A stretch of DNA of 64,000 nucleotides from Myrica gale (Eukaryota > Streptophyta > Magnoliopsida > Fagales > Myricaceae): NCBI GenBank assembly GCA_963930655.1, contig OZ005621.1, positions 8,357,001 to 8,421,000 on the forward strand, given 5' to 3'. Position 1 is the first letter of the stretch, and each line of letters starts with the position of its first letter. Made by a program: the position numbers and the translations under genes. Under the pieces are notes generated by a model. The model worked only from the letters and a program-made list of their open reading frames with translations, was not told where the DNA came from and did not search any database. This document shows, in pieces, positions 32,812 to 45,600 of the stretch.

Positions 32812-35780
32812 CTGGCTGGTTTCGGGTCCGAAGTCTCTTAGTCGTTGACATGGGAATTAGGCCAGTTTAGACATTCGGGTTTCTTTTACTTTTCAGATCC
32901 AATATTTCAAGCCCAATTCCTTATAATCCCAGGTCAGATTTGGGCTTCAATTGGGCCTGAACTATTCTATGCTTTTATTTTTAACTAAATTATCCTTTGC
33001 TCAAATATGGTTGTTGTCCTTAGTTTTAATTAATTAGGAAAGGAAAATGTTCAGTTATAATATATTTAAAAAAATAGTTTGAAAACTTCTAATAAACTAG
33101 GTTAAAATCTAATATATTTTTCTACGTATTTAGAATACATATTGACAATTCAAGTTGAAATTGAAAGATAAAATACGATTAATATAACTAAGAAAAAAAT
33201 AATCAATTTGAGCCTTTTTAACTATTAATAAAATTTTAAATAGAAATTTAAATTGTCAATTTTGACATATTGAACCTTACAACTTTTATAAAATTAATTA
33301 ATTGTTGGATCTTTTTTAGAGATACAAATTGATGAAATTTGATAATTCAATATGTTAAAGATAATAGTTTAAATCTATATTTAAAATTATATTAATAGTT
33401 AGAAGACTCAAAATAACTTTTCCCTTAAAACTATCTCATCTCTTGAAAGACTGGGTTTACTATTTGCTATATTTTTTGGTGTAATGTTCTATTTTCCCGG
33501 ACAATGGGATCTCGCGGGCCTATCAGCCTATTTGTGGCCCCAAGTTCTATCGCGTTGGGCTGATCTCTTTACTATCTCACCTTTCACCCATTAAAAATTA
33601 AGGTTACTTTCGTTTACACTAAATTTTTAGGATTTGCATCTATTTTTATATTTACAATCTAAATATCACAAAAAACACGTATTCCAATACAACTTTAACA
33701 ACTTTGCATATCAATTCTACTTTAACATCATCTAAATATTTATAATTTTATCAGAATTCTACAATTTTCTTCTAAACGAATATCTTCTAAATCAGTGAGA
33801 TCTCGTACACCAAGTTGTAAGGAAACAAACAAACAACATCGCGAGAGTAGAAACATATGATCAAATGATAAAAAAAAAAAGAAAAAAAAGGAGGTTGGGG
33901 GAACCATCATGTGCACAGATGATTAAACAGCAAGAGAATCCTCTCATTTTAAAATAATAATAATATGAATTCATATTGTTCAGAAAAAATAAGAGGAAAT
34001 TTTGTTAAATCTAATCAAGTTTAAGAACAATTAAACTAGTGAGCAGCAGACTGTTCCTTTGCCCGAAACACTGAAGAACTCTATTTTCTGTTTGGATCAA
34101 ACTTCTCAAACGAATCAACCCGACAGCAAAGTATTTGGTGAAAGCAAACTCTCAACAAAGACAACCGGTTGACTCCAAGGTGGGCACCAAATTGGGCTAC
34201 CGAAAACGGAAGAACATTCAAGAATCTCTCCATCGGCATTTAACCCCAGTAAATCCGTTAACAGCGGGATTAATCCAATCCGATGCTCGTGATGATAGAC
34301 TTTAAACAGTCTTGCCCATGATTCCTGGACTCCATAATCCATCATTCCCCAAACCTCCAAATTGTAATTTCTATCACAAGTAAAACATAGGCGTCCGCCA
34401 AGATTGCTCAAATCATGGATATATATCCTGGCCTCATCCATGGGGGTAGGCACGTTCCGGAATTTCTCATCTGCTAAATCAAACGCAATGATCCCATGAC
34501 GAATATCCGGACGCCATTCAATTTTCCAATGCAGAGCTCCATTGGAAAACGTCCCTAATGACTCCCAAGACCAACATACGGGTTCAGACGGATAATCGAG
34601 CGCTGCGTATTGAATCTGTTTCCAGGAATTCGTTTTCAAAGAGAAAACCTGAACTTGAGCCGCAGTAACGAGGGGCCGGGAGCCATCGCGGGAAGTGGCC
34701 ACTAGAACCTTGTAATCATCACTAGACAAATCATATCCAAAGCCATACAGATACCTGTTTCCTACCCAACTTGGTTCAATCCAAGGGTCTCGCAATTTTC
34801 TGCAGTCTGCAGTTGAAGGATTCCAGATGTAGAAATCCCCGACCTCATATCGGGACACGCAAACCAGACCATTGCATGTCCTTAAGATGCTAACGTCACA
34901 AATCGGTTGCTTGAACGGCAGAACGAGTTGTTTTAGAGGGAAACTGTCCCCACAGAGTTCATCAACACCTAGGGATCGAATTCCAGTAGAGAATGGAAAA
35001 AGAACTCTTTGACTTTGAGTGTGTTCTGATGCTCGCTTCAAGTGCCGGTGAGCGAATCGGGGATCTGTAATTAGAGAGAGCCATCCTTTAGACGCGCACC
35101 AGAATCGGACCAAAGATTTGACCTGCAATCTGAGGAGAATTTCTATGATGATATCCTCGTGGAGATTCTCAAGCGACATAGCTCGCAGCGTCAATATTTG
35201 TGGGAGGTAGCTCCAGTGAAAACTGGAAAAGAGAGGGTTTCGAAACCCAGATCCTTATCGACTATTTATATTCCGTTGACATTGAATTTTATCGGAATTT
35301 GAGATTGAGTTTTGATGGGAGATTAATTTTATTGAAATTTGAAATTGAATTTTTATTTGGATTTTTGAAATTGTTTTAAAATTTTATTTTTTTTAGTTTT
35401 AAAAGTTTTTAAAATTCAAAAATCCCGTACAAAAAGAGATAACTTGCTAAATTCAAAATCTACTTAATTCTCCTTCCATTTATCAGGGTGTTGTTTAAAT
35501 GTCAAATATTTAAATTAATAAAATAATCTATCTCACTATCAAATTATATCTTTTTATTATAATAAATATTAAAAATTTACTCAAATCATCTGTCTTTTCC
35601 CTTTTCTATCAATTTTAATAAACTAAAATTTTTAGACTCAAAATTTTGGCTTCAAACATATTCTCAGACACGTATGTTATGATAGCTTACTTGTTTCTTG
35701 GTCAACAAAATAAAGGTAAACAAGGAGAGAATAATATTCTTTATAAAAAAAAAAAGAAGAAGAGCCAAATATTTATTTTA
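32812..35780. repeat. Segmental tandem duplication, copy 1 (contains the intact F-box gene)
   Basis: Starting from the GGGTCCGAAG...TTGGGAATTAGGCCAG block (about 32825-32865), through GATTTGGGCTTCAATT and the F-box coding region to TGATAGCTTACTTGTTTCTT (about 35679), the order of matching blocks is repeated in 35944-39052 in the same orientation. Between the promoter block and the gene lies about 1 kb of AT-rich sequence without a gene, including MITE-like sequence at about 33600-33785. Confidence 0.85.
34115..35179 (-). CDS. F-box protein with F-box-associated (FBA/kelch-like) domain (354 aa)
   Basis: This is an intronless frame. The ATG at 35179 (MSLENLHED) is preferred, since the codon opening the longer frame is TTG. 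Residues 2-48 are an F-box (LHEDIIIEILLRLQVKSLVR, then CASKGWLSLITDPRFAHRHL), which binds SKP1 in SCF ubiquitin ligases. The rest follows the FBA pattern of the plant CPR1/CPR30-like class: CNGLVC (102-107), IWNPST (118-123), GFGYDLSSDDYKVL (146-159), W-S-GTFSNGALHW and IIAFDLADEKFRNV. The length is usual for the family. The substrate is unknown. A decayed paralogue lies 1.4 kb upstream of its start, in the second copy of the tandem duplication. Confidence 0.9.
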   Translation of the reverse strand: MSLENLHEDIIIEILLRLQVKSLVRFWCASKGWLSLITDPRFAHRHLKRASEHTQSQRVLFPFSTGIRSLGVDELCGDSFPLKQLVLPFKQPICDVSILRTCNGLVCVSRYEVGDFYIWNPSTADCRKLRDPWIEPSWVGNRYLYGFGYDLSSDDYKVLVATSRDGSRPLVTAAQVQVFSLKTNSWKQIQYAALDYPSEPVCWSWESLGTFSNGALHWKIEWRPDIRHGIIAFDLADEKFRNVPTPMDEARIYIHDLSNLGGRLCFTCDRNYNLEVWGMMDYGVQESWARLFKVYHHEHRIGLIPLLTDLLGLNADGEILECSSVFGSPIWCPPWSQPVVFVESLLSPNTLLSG

Positions 35781-37044
35781 ACATACTACTACTACTCATG
35801 GATGCTGTGTAGAAATTTTCTTTCGTCGTATTTAAAGAGTTAATTAGGGTAAAAATATGTATACTAAGTTGAAAGTTGAAGCATTTGTTTAAAATTGTCT
35901 TTGAATCTCTATGTGATATGGGAAAAATAGATCGGCATGTTATCGGCTCAACCGGGGATTTGGGGTCCGAAGCCTATTGGGCGATGACTTGGGAATTAGG
36001 CCAGATTAGACATTCAGGTTTCTTTTGTTTTTCAAGCCCAATTACTTTTATCATCCCAGGTTAGATTTGGGCTTCAATTCTGCCCGACCTTGTCTATACT
36101 TTTATTTTTAACTAAATTCTCCTTTAATCAAATATGGCTGTTGTCAATAGTTTTAACTAATTAGGAAAGAAAATTTTCATTTATAATATAAATAAAAAAT
36201 ACTTATAATTAACTTGGTTGGAATCTGATAGCGACAAGAATAATATGATCTGCCGGATGAGCACGAAGCTTCCCCGTAAGATGAAGTCTGAACGTTGCAT
36301 GAATAGATGTAGTAGGTGGTTGAAAAGATGCCTTGTCCTTTCCCTGCAGCTCTTTTTTTTTTTCCCTGTGTCAGCGTGGGTGGAGTGGCATTATGATTGG
36401 AGGTTGGTGGAGGTGACGACTTTTACAGACGGCACCTTTTTTGCGTCCTACTGAAGGAAAGTCCTTGCGCCGGGGTCGTGAGTGGTTCTGCCACCATAGG
36501 AGTGGAGAGTCTCCTTTCCTTGGGCAAGCTTCCGTATGGCTGATGGGATTTGGCTCTACAGACTACAGTCGAGGAGTTCTTAGGGCTCTCTCTCTCTTGG
36601 GCTGACCGGCTGAGGAATCCATCGCGGGCAGTGGCCACTAGAACCACCTTGTAATCATCACTAGACAAATCATATCCAAAGCCATGCAGATACCTGTTTC
36701 CGTCCCAATTTGGTTCAATCCAAGGGTCTCGCAATTTTCTGCAGTCTGCAGTTGATGGATTCCAGAAGTAGAAATCCCCGTCGTCATATCAGGACACGCA
36801 AACCATATCATTGCAAGTCCCTAAGATGCGAACGCCACAATCAGATTGCTTGACTGTCCCCACAGACGTCAAAACATTTGGATCGAAGTCCAATTGGGAG
36901 AACGAGTTGTTTTAAAGGGGAACTGTCCTCAAAGAGTTCGTCAACACCTAGGTATCGAATTCCAGTAGAGGATGAAAAAAGAACTCTATGAGTGTGTGTG
37001 TTTTGATGCTCGCTTCGAGGGTTCGGTTATTGCGTTAATCACAA

Positions 37045-38318
37045 TTGTGTGAAGTAAGGGGTGAGATTAAAAATAAGTGATCCGACGGTTGAGGGAGGGC
37101 CACGTCATTTAATAAATTTGATTGCAAAATCGACCCGTTTTCTTTGCTTCAGACCCGTGAGATCAGCATACTCGTCTTCTTCCCTTGCATAGATCGTTGT
37201 CTTCCCCTCCTCGTCCTGCTCTTCTACTACCTCACCGAGGAGATTAGGTCGCGTTTGGTCTCTCTCTCTCTCTCTTGCTACCACCCTAAACCCTTTCCTT
37301 TTTCCAGGCATCCCCTCCACCAGATACTCTGCCTCCCATGTCACCAAGAAACACTTGAAAACACGGTCTAGACTCCAGAGTACATAACTTTAAGTTCGTC
37401 GAATATTTTGGTTTTGTCTTTTTTATTTTTACCGTTATCAAAGGTTTTTCTTTTTCTTGTTTGCCAACAAATGTTATTTTTTACTTGAATGGGTGGAGAT
37501 ATAACAAATGAGAAGAAAAGAAAAAAAACAAAACTTTCTTCTTTTAAAACTACGCTCTGCCTAACTGTACAAGTTATGCGAATTGTGAGAGTTATCCGTC
37601 TTGGATTATTCAAGGCTCTTTTAACTTCTACTTCCAACGTTTACAAATATGACAGGGCTTCAAAAGGGGGTAACTCCAAAATCCAGGTCTCGGTGATGGG
37701 CTCCAAGAACTTGCCCAATTCCATTTCTTTTGCTATCCCATCAGCCACTTCTTCGCATAGTCACCTCTTCCACAATCGTAGACTTCTCTTCTCTGCCCAT
37801 TCTTCAAAACCGGTTTATAAGGTCCAACCTTTTCCCATCGAAACTAATGGGTTCTCATCTATCTGAGTTCAGTTATTATGCTGAACATGCTGAACATGTT
37901 GAGCACGGTTAAAATTAATTTGGAGATCGATCTGACGGTTGTGGTTAAACACATCATTTAAATATTTAAAACATTTTAATTGATGTGGCGCCATCTGGAC
38001 CTTGAATTTTGAAATTTCTAATCGTGACAATGTACCACGTCTAGGAGAGTAATATGGCAGAGGAAAAGCTTGATATGGGACGTATGAAGATTCTAAAGCA
38101 GAAACTACAGGAGATTGGCATCGACAGCGACTTGTGTACACCTGGCAATACAACCCACAGCGAGAGAGAGTCAACCAGAGAAGACGTGTGTGCTGGTCTC
38201 ACGGGTCTAGAGAAAAAAAAACAAAAGGGTCGATTTCATGGTAAAATTCATTAAATGACGTGGCCCTCTCTCAACCGTTGGATCGCTGATTTTTAATCTC
38301 ACCCTTTGCTTCACACAA
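37045..38318. mobile_element. Inverted-repeat transposon (~1.27 kb, probably Mutator-like) inside the F-box pseudogene
   Basis: The left arm from TTGTGTGAAGTAAGGGGTGAG (37045), with a GATCCGACGGTTGAG / GGGCCACGTCATTTAAT continuation, is mirrored by the right arm ending at 38318 (CTTCACACAA), about 120-170 bp each. Flanking CGCTTCGAG / CGCTTCAGG could be an imperfect 9-bp target duplication, but about 20 bp of extra sequence lies on the left side, so ends are approximate. The interior has a 5' UTR-like CT-rich stretch and an open frame (37489-37866) that may contain captured host sequence. Confidence 0.7.
37696..37866 (+). other. Possible captured gene fragment with transit-peptide-like sequence
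   Basis: From the ATG at 37696 the frame reads MGSKNLPNSISFAIPSATSS, followed by further Ser/His/Arg-rich, acid-poor sequence (up to the stop at 37866), the composition of a plastid or mitochondrial transit peptide. It lies inside the inverted-repeat transposon. I do not recognise the parent gene. A second short frame, MAEEKLDMGRMKILKQKLQE (from 38054), may be another captured piece. Both are offered as candidates only. Confidence 0.3.
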
Positions 38319-39641
38319 CCCCGCTTCAGGAGCCGGTAACCGAATCGGGGATGGGTAATTAGAGAAATCCATCCTTTAGACGTGCACCAGAATCGGGATT
38401 TGACCGGCAATCTAAGGAGTATTTCAATGATGATGTCCTCGTTGAGATTCTCAAGCGACATAGCTCGCATCCTCGATATTTGTGGGAGGCTCCAGTGAAA
38501 ACTGGAAAAGAGAGGACTCGAAGCCAAGATAGATTTGACGGAGTTTTTCATATATTCTATAGGAGATTGAATTTTATTTGAAATTTAAAATTGAATTTTT
38601 ATTTGGATATGTGAAAAAGTTAGAAAGTTTTGAACATTAAAAAAAAATCTCTAAAAAAGAGATATATTTGTTTGTATGTTAAAATTTGGAGTTTAAAATT
38701 TTAAATTTTATAAGAATTGGTGAATAGATGGAGAGATATGATTTGAGTAAATTTTTTATATTTACTGTGATAAAAAATATATGCTAAATAAGAGATGTAG
38801 TGATTATTTTATAATTATTTTATTAAGTTAAATATTTAGGATGACCAAATATTTGACCTCTAAACAAATTAGAATTGGTAAAATTATGATATGTCAGAAA
38901 AGAAAAATGAAAATTAAAGAATGCCAAATTTGTATTATTATATATTTCTTTGACATATATGATGTGATAGCTTACTTGTTTCTTCATCAACAAAACAGAG
39001 GTAAGGAAGAGAATAATATTTTTTGAAAAAAATTAAGAGCCAAATATTTGTTTCTTTGTGTTTCCTGTGTTTTTGCTTTTTTTTTTATGTTAGTTTAGTT
39101 TTGTTGATTGGTAGTACCAAAAAGTAATTGGTGTTAGGTTCTCAAAATTTTAAGGGTTTGAAAATTTGAGTGTATAAGAATTGATGAAAAAAAGAGAGAT
39201 GATTTGAAATCCAGAACAACAATAATTCTTATTTTCTCCCACCTTATGATGGTCAATTTATTGAGCAAATCACATGATAAAGCCCTGTTAAAAAAATCAG
39301 GAAAAAATAGAAAGAAATAAACTGTAACTAGGATTCTAAACTAGGGGATGCTAGAATCCCTACCAATCAATTGCTGAACATATATTCCTATATCCTCACT
39401 ATTCACAAGAATAATACTTTTTTCCCCTTTTCCCCCCATAAAAACAATGAAATACTTTGGCATGTCATAAGACTTACAATTTAACAAGCATCTTCTACTA
39501 AAAATGTTGTCCTCACGGCTCACTCTCCCCATCTTTGGATAACATCAAGCTTCTTTCAATTTCACAGGTATTTAACACCCGACCAAAGTTGGGCACAGCT
39601 GAAAGACGATGACATTGCTGCTTAAACTTCAGTGTGTTTCT

Positions 39642-42600
39642 CTATCTATAATTGGAGTCTGAACAGTCGCGGCTTTCGCTTACTATAACGGGGGGCTGCA
39701 CAGGGGTAACATTTCCCATATCCTTGGTTTTGTGAAGGAGAAATGTTCCTGCTAATATTGTGATAAAGCCACACACCTCAGTTGCAATCTGAGATGCATC
39801 TTGTGAGTCCCAATCCTGCGGTAGCAAAAACAAAGGAGAAACCAAACAAATCTGGTGAATGAGAGATATAGTACAGGGTGTGGGTATTCATATATCTTGC
39901 CAACTAGTATTCAATTTTACATAAATGTCTCTTTTTTCAAGAAAATCACATAAGTACTCATGGCTGTAATAAATATTATTCAAATAGAGAAAAAAATCCC
40001 AACAAAACAGGAGGGGCATATTGCAAAACAGTTTCAACGGCTAAGAATGGTAGTGAGGGATGCCTTGCAAATGTAGTGTTAGTTTGGTAGACTTGCATGG
40101 TTTTAGTCAATTCTTGAACTACCACATAATTTTTCCCTCGCTATGCTTCTGCATAATTTTTCCTAGTTTTTATTTCCCTTCATCTACTCCAACATTTCCA
40201 CAATCTTCTTCAATTAGAGGTGCACTATTTACCTCATAAGCTTTTATTAAGGCAAATACTGAAAGAATTGCTCGGCAATAATTGGCCACAACAGTTTGGT
40301 GGATTTAACGGTTCCCCGTACAAGGTTGTTGTGTCCCTTTTATCTGCTGAACTTTCTGACTATCAACCTTCCTGATGGGAAGTCTGCAACATCTCAACAA
40401 ACCCCCTTCAAAGAAGTCTAAAATTGTCTCCGGTTCGAGTTATCGTTTTAACTTTTACCTTGAGAGCCATATACTAAATGATTAATTTGGATCTTCAGGA
40501 TGTATTACCCAAAATGGTAAAATCACCATTTTATTCACAAAAAAGTAGCAAATGCATCCTGATGGTTCCATAACATCAAAGGAAAACAGTATACATCTGA
40601 GATGAAGAAAGTGTCAAGTTATTCAAGTATCCACAAGATGAATGAAGGGTGAGTATTAAATCACCTTAAACATGATCATGCTGGCAAGAATGGTGAACGA
40701 TGTAAACATGACATAGTAAACTGGAGATACGACAACAGTGTTAAAGGTATCCAGGGCCTGCAAATATGAATCAAGATTATAAGCATTCTCCTTATTGCAT
40801 TCAGATAGATTAAAGGATCAACATCTGAAACAACTCAGTAACTGTTAGAGATATACATTAGAAACCAAATTCTGATGTCTTCTTGATTTCCCTATGTAGG
40901 CAGCAGGTCAGTGGAAAACCACAAGACCTTTTAATATTTTGGGCCAGAGGTAGATAGCGAGGAAGAGAGCGAAAATTTTGAGGTCTTCTAAATTGTGAGT
41001 TTGGAGCAATGTAAGTTTGGTCACGCAGGGTTTTGCAGGAAGAAGTATATATCGAACATGAAGTGGATACATTTTTGTTTGAAGATTTCAAATCACGTAG
41101 AGGCTGAAAACGAGATTTTCAGAGATCCCAAACAAGGATGCAAATGGAACACAGCTCCACAAGTCGTTACTGCTTTTAGGCTCTGCCGATATAGGAAGAA
41201 CATATGAGCAAAGGATAGAAAGATTTCTTAACAGCCATGCCTTTTTTGCATAGGACAAGGGGTTCATAGGTTATAAACATGAAACAGGCAAAGAAGTTTT
41301 AACTGACTTTCATTGATCTACGAGCTATCAGTATACCTGAACGATGTTAGAGGTCATCAAAGAAAGGAAAGTTAGAGGACTAAACGGATAACAACAAATA
41401 TGAGGTTTTGACTATAGCAAGTAGCGAACATAGACTTCATAATGTAGCAGAAAATATCTAGACTCACTGTTTTTGCCTTAGACGATTAAAGTTCGAAAAT
41501 TTACCATGTTTAAGTAGTTGATCTGCAGAAGACAACATGCTATCACAACCACCGTGAAGAACCATGTCTGGAAGTAAATAAATTGGTTCGATCCAGAAAA
41601 TGATAGCTTCAAAGCAATCCCCACTGCCTTGACACTCATGACCTACAGACCAACAAGGGAGAACGTCAGAACTAAAGGGAGTAGCATGACAAGTATAATG
41701 TCCACCAACCTTAAAAGATAATAAACAGACCGTAAGAGAGCCCATGAGAGAACAAATTCCAATGTATACCACCATATGGGTTTGCCCACAGCGTGGTACG
41801 TACCGGAAAATGAGGACAACAACCACAAGCACAACCGCACAAGTGTAGACAATGAATCCTGTTGATACCAAAAGAATCATTTTGGTTCAGTAAACCCCAT
41901 GTAGTGGCGGCATTAAATGGTAATGCAAACCCCAAATGATCATGTATACTATCTGAGCAGGCCCTTCAACAAACTAACACTGTAGCCTAAAAAAAATATT
42001 TTAAAAATAAAAAAATGATATTTAAAAAAATAATGTTTTTAAATAAAACTATTGAAACTCTATTTCAACAATCTATTTATTTTTAATTTATTTCTTGATT
42101 TTTATTTAATTCAAAAAATGTCTTAGAGGGGTATTTCAATCATTTTACATGTTTTCCCGTGTGACTTAACGTCTAATTTGGACCGGGGGTGTACATTGAG
42201 GGATCGAGATTAATCTTGCCCTATAATTATGAGGCTATCTATGACTTTTCTCCTAATATCTTCTTGGCAGAGAAAAAAGAAGAAGGATCAATGTTGACCC
42301 AAAAAACAATAACTTGGAATTTCTAATCACAGTGTGTTCAAAGCCTCATGTACATTTGTCCCACCTCTTGTTACTTAACAGGATACTCAAACTGATGCCC
42401 ACATACTACTGAAGCAACAACTTTCTACAAGTTTTATTCACATTTCAAGGGCAAAAGAACCAGAAAGTTCCAAACAGAATATAGGCAACAACTTGACCAG
42501 AAGGTTCTTAATTGTTCTGGGAAATCGGAAAACATTTAAACCAACCAACAACAGTATAACGTCTTAAATACCTGGCTCTGTAGCTAGTTGCCACACTTCC

Positions 42601-45600
42601 TTAACTGATTGAATGCTTCTCTCCTGAGGAGCATGTAAAACAATAGTTACAGAGCCCACCACACAGAGAACACATCCGAGCACGCCAAAGATATGCAATT
42701 TCTCCTCCAAAATAAAATGAGCTAGAACTGCACTGAATAATGACATTTTTTGTATTATTTACATAAGTGACGGGACCAACTAAGCATACGCACACTACAC
42801 ACACATAGTAAAAGAGATATAAAGAGAATGAAAAACTCGATCTTGAATCCACCAAAAGGAATCTAGCATAAACCATACCTGAAGATAATACTTAAAGCTC
42901 CCAAGGGAGTAACAAGAATTGCAGGAGCATAAGCATAAGCAGCAAAGTTTGCTATTTCTCCAACAATCACTGTAGATATTTTAGATCCATCATTAAAAGG
43001 TCACAGTACTAGAGAAGCAATTTCCACAAGTACCTCAAAAAACTGAAGGCAAAAGGTGAGCTTAAAAGTTGACAAACACGTATACGGTTAAAGGCGTGTG
43101 TAAGAAGAACCTAATGTTGCATATCGTAGCAGAGAAATATACATAATCCTGGCTGATGGCTTTTTGGTCGGAAGTTCCATTTTAGAAGCATTCAAGAACA
43201 TTATGTCAAAACATTGTCCAAAGGTGTCCCAAGTAAGTAATAATATTTAGATTTTTTTGGGGGGGGGGAATTTAATACTATTAGATTTCTCTCCTCTTCT
43301 TTATATATTATAGAGTTTTTTTGCATTCACAGACCAAATGATGTTTCTATTTGGTAAATTTCCTTTTTCCCCTACAAACTGAAGTCCATGCGAGTATAGC
43401 ATGTTGCACCTGTGTTCTCAAATTCTTAATCAATCCCTGGATATAATATCTTAACCATGAATTGGCAGGATCTTTCTATTACCAAAAACTTCTCATTAAA
43501 AAGGAGTATGAACTAAATATCAAAACTCAGAGGTACATCAGGATTGGCTCATTCTTCATGAAAAGAAGTTAAAACTAAGATTGACCCTTTTTCATGACAA
43601 GGGTTTCACTAAATTGAAATCTCAATCAATATTCGTAGTCTGCAGTTGATTCTAGTAACAGATCAAACTCACCAAAATCCTTCTACTGCAGTTCCAAACA
43701 CTGACATCACACTTCTTTTCTTTCAAATGACGGAAGAAGGATGAGTTTATATTAAGAAATGTCTGCTTCCATCATCTCTTCCAAGTTGAGTTATGCATCT
43801 CTACTGTTAGATACTCGATGATGGTGAATGGATCCCCTGTAGGCTTTTTTGGTGGTTCTCGTGGTTTGCGCCAAGGTAATCCCCTATTGCCTTTTTTTGT
43901 TCGTTATTGTTATGGAAGCTATGCTGGATGCTAAACAAGTTAGTTGAGATTGGATATATTCATGGGTTCTCTGTTCAATGGGGGGTGAGTATTTCTCATC
44001 TGCTCTTCGCCAATGATACTCTTATTTTGTGCGGGGCGGAGGAGGGCCAGTTTCAGAACTTTAGGTGCCTTTTGCTTTGTTTTGAGGCGGTGTCTAGGCT
44101 GAAGATCAATCTTACGAAATCTGAAGCTATACCCATAGGGGAGGTGGGGGATGCCCAGGCCTTGGCTGACATCATGGGTTGTAAAGTCTCTTCTTTGCCC
44201 ATAACGTATCTTGACCCTCCCCTTGGGTGCTCGGTTCAAGAGTATTCACATTTGGAATGAGATTATTGAGCGAACTGAAAAGAGGTTGGCTAGATGGAAG
44301 CGTAGTTATCTTTCGAAAGATGGTAGATTCACCTTGATCAAGTCTACTCTTGCTAATCTCCCGACTTACTTTTTTGTTTATTTTCCCTATCCCTTCGGTT
44401 GTGGCCTGTAGATTGGAGAAGATACAAAGAGACTTTTTGTGGGGAAGCAGTGAAGATGAGTTTAAGTTCCATTTGATTAAGTGGAAGACGGTTTGCCGCC
44501 CTATTAGACATGGTGGGTTGGGTATTAGGCGCTTGACCATTTTCAACAAAGCTTTGCTTGGTAAGTGGTTGTGGCGCTTTGCTTTTGAACATAATAGTTT
44601 GTGGAGGAATATTGTTGTGGGAAAGGTTGGGAGTGCGGTGAATCGGTCAAGCAAGATGACAAGAAGCCAGGATTTTGCAGCATCTGAACATTGACAGAAG
44701 TAGAGAATGAGAGAAGTTCTTATGGCTTTTGTTCGTTGTCTTTCGATAGAAGCTAAATCTATTCAGTTTTCTGTGAGCTCGACTGATATTGTTACTCTCT
44801 CGGAACAGAGCAGGAGGTCTCAAAGCTCGATTCGCTGCGGTTTGGCTGGCAAACTTGGTTGGTAAACTGGTGGACTTTAAGGAGGTCAGCGACTTCTCGG
44901 AGAAGTTCAATGAGTTCGCGTGCTTTTTTAGCCCAACGCTGCGGTAATAAGCATGGAAGCTACTTGGTCCTGGTAGAATTTGGCGATCGACATAGGTGCG
45001 GGGTGGCGATCATTCCCGAGGGGAGATTAAAGAGCGGGTGGAAGTTGTGCCTCGGCTTGTGACGAGTTGATTTCTGCCATTGGGGAACTCAGGCGAAGGA
45101 GGGTGAATCATGGAGGTTCAGAGATCACGCAAGGCTCTTCCTTCGCTCAGGTAGTTCAGGCCACCGTATTGGAGTCGTAGGAGGAGTTAGCTTTGACGCC
45201 TCCTGGTACTCAGTTCGGTGTCGGGAATTTGCCTGCACAACCAACTGTTGGAGTCCCAAGGCAGCTGCATGTAGAAGCGGGTGTGTGTATTATGTCTTCC
45301 ACAAACAATCTTCTGACAGGGGCACCTGCAGAGTCGGCTGGGTCAGCAGGCGTGATTTGGGAGCATTTATTAAGTATCAGAGGAGAGCTGGATCGTCTCA
45401 TGGAGCGGGTCATGGAGATGGAGCCCCGACTTCCTTTGCGCTGCTTGGTGTGCGGTTTTTCTCTTGAAGCCCAACAGCAAAAGCGAAAGGCTTGCCCGAG
45501 CTCTTCTTTAAGTGTGTGGGGAGCGGGTTGGGCCCACTTGTGTCTCTAATCCATCTCCTATGAGGGCTTCGAAATGCGATAAGGGGCCTGTGTCTGCTCC

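Larger units (their letters stand above)
36605..38475 (-). pseudogene. F-box pseudogene, split by a transposon
   Basis: On the minus strand, about 38463-38330 encodes the F-box start (MSLENLNEDIIIEILLRLPV, then FWCTSKGWISLITHPRF) with a deletion of two residues (SLV missing before RFWC). The sequence then stops at the transposon and resumes at about 37020-36605 with the CNGLVC-equivalent region (frame broken) and RDPWIEPNWDGNRYLHGFGY, followed by SSDDYKVVLVATARDG. The remaining FBA domain is gone, replaced by unrelated sequence. It is a non-functional relative of 34115-35179. Confidence 0.85.
35944..39052. repeat. Segmental tandem duplication, copy 2 (degenerate)
   Basis: The copy matches 32812-35780 block by block: the GGGTCCGAAG...GGGAATTAGGCCAG promoter block at about 35965-36005, GATTTGGGCTTCAATT at about 36065, F-box coding pieces at 36600-37020 and 38330-38475, and TGATAGCTTACTTGTTTCTT at about 38966. 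It has lost most of the 3' part of the F-box gene, holds unrelated sequence at about 36218-36600 and has a transposon at 37045-38318. Confidence 0.85.

Noticed and set aside
43907..44260. Possible functional reverse transcriptase gene
   Set aside because: The catalytic box reads FANDT, the 5' part is missing, the frame shifts before the zf-RVT part and another retroposon splits it.
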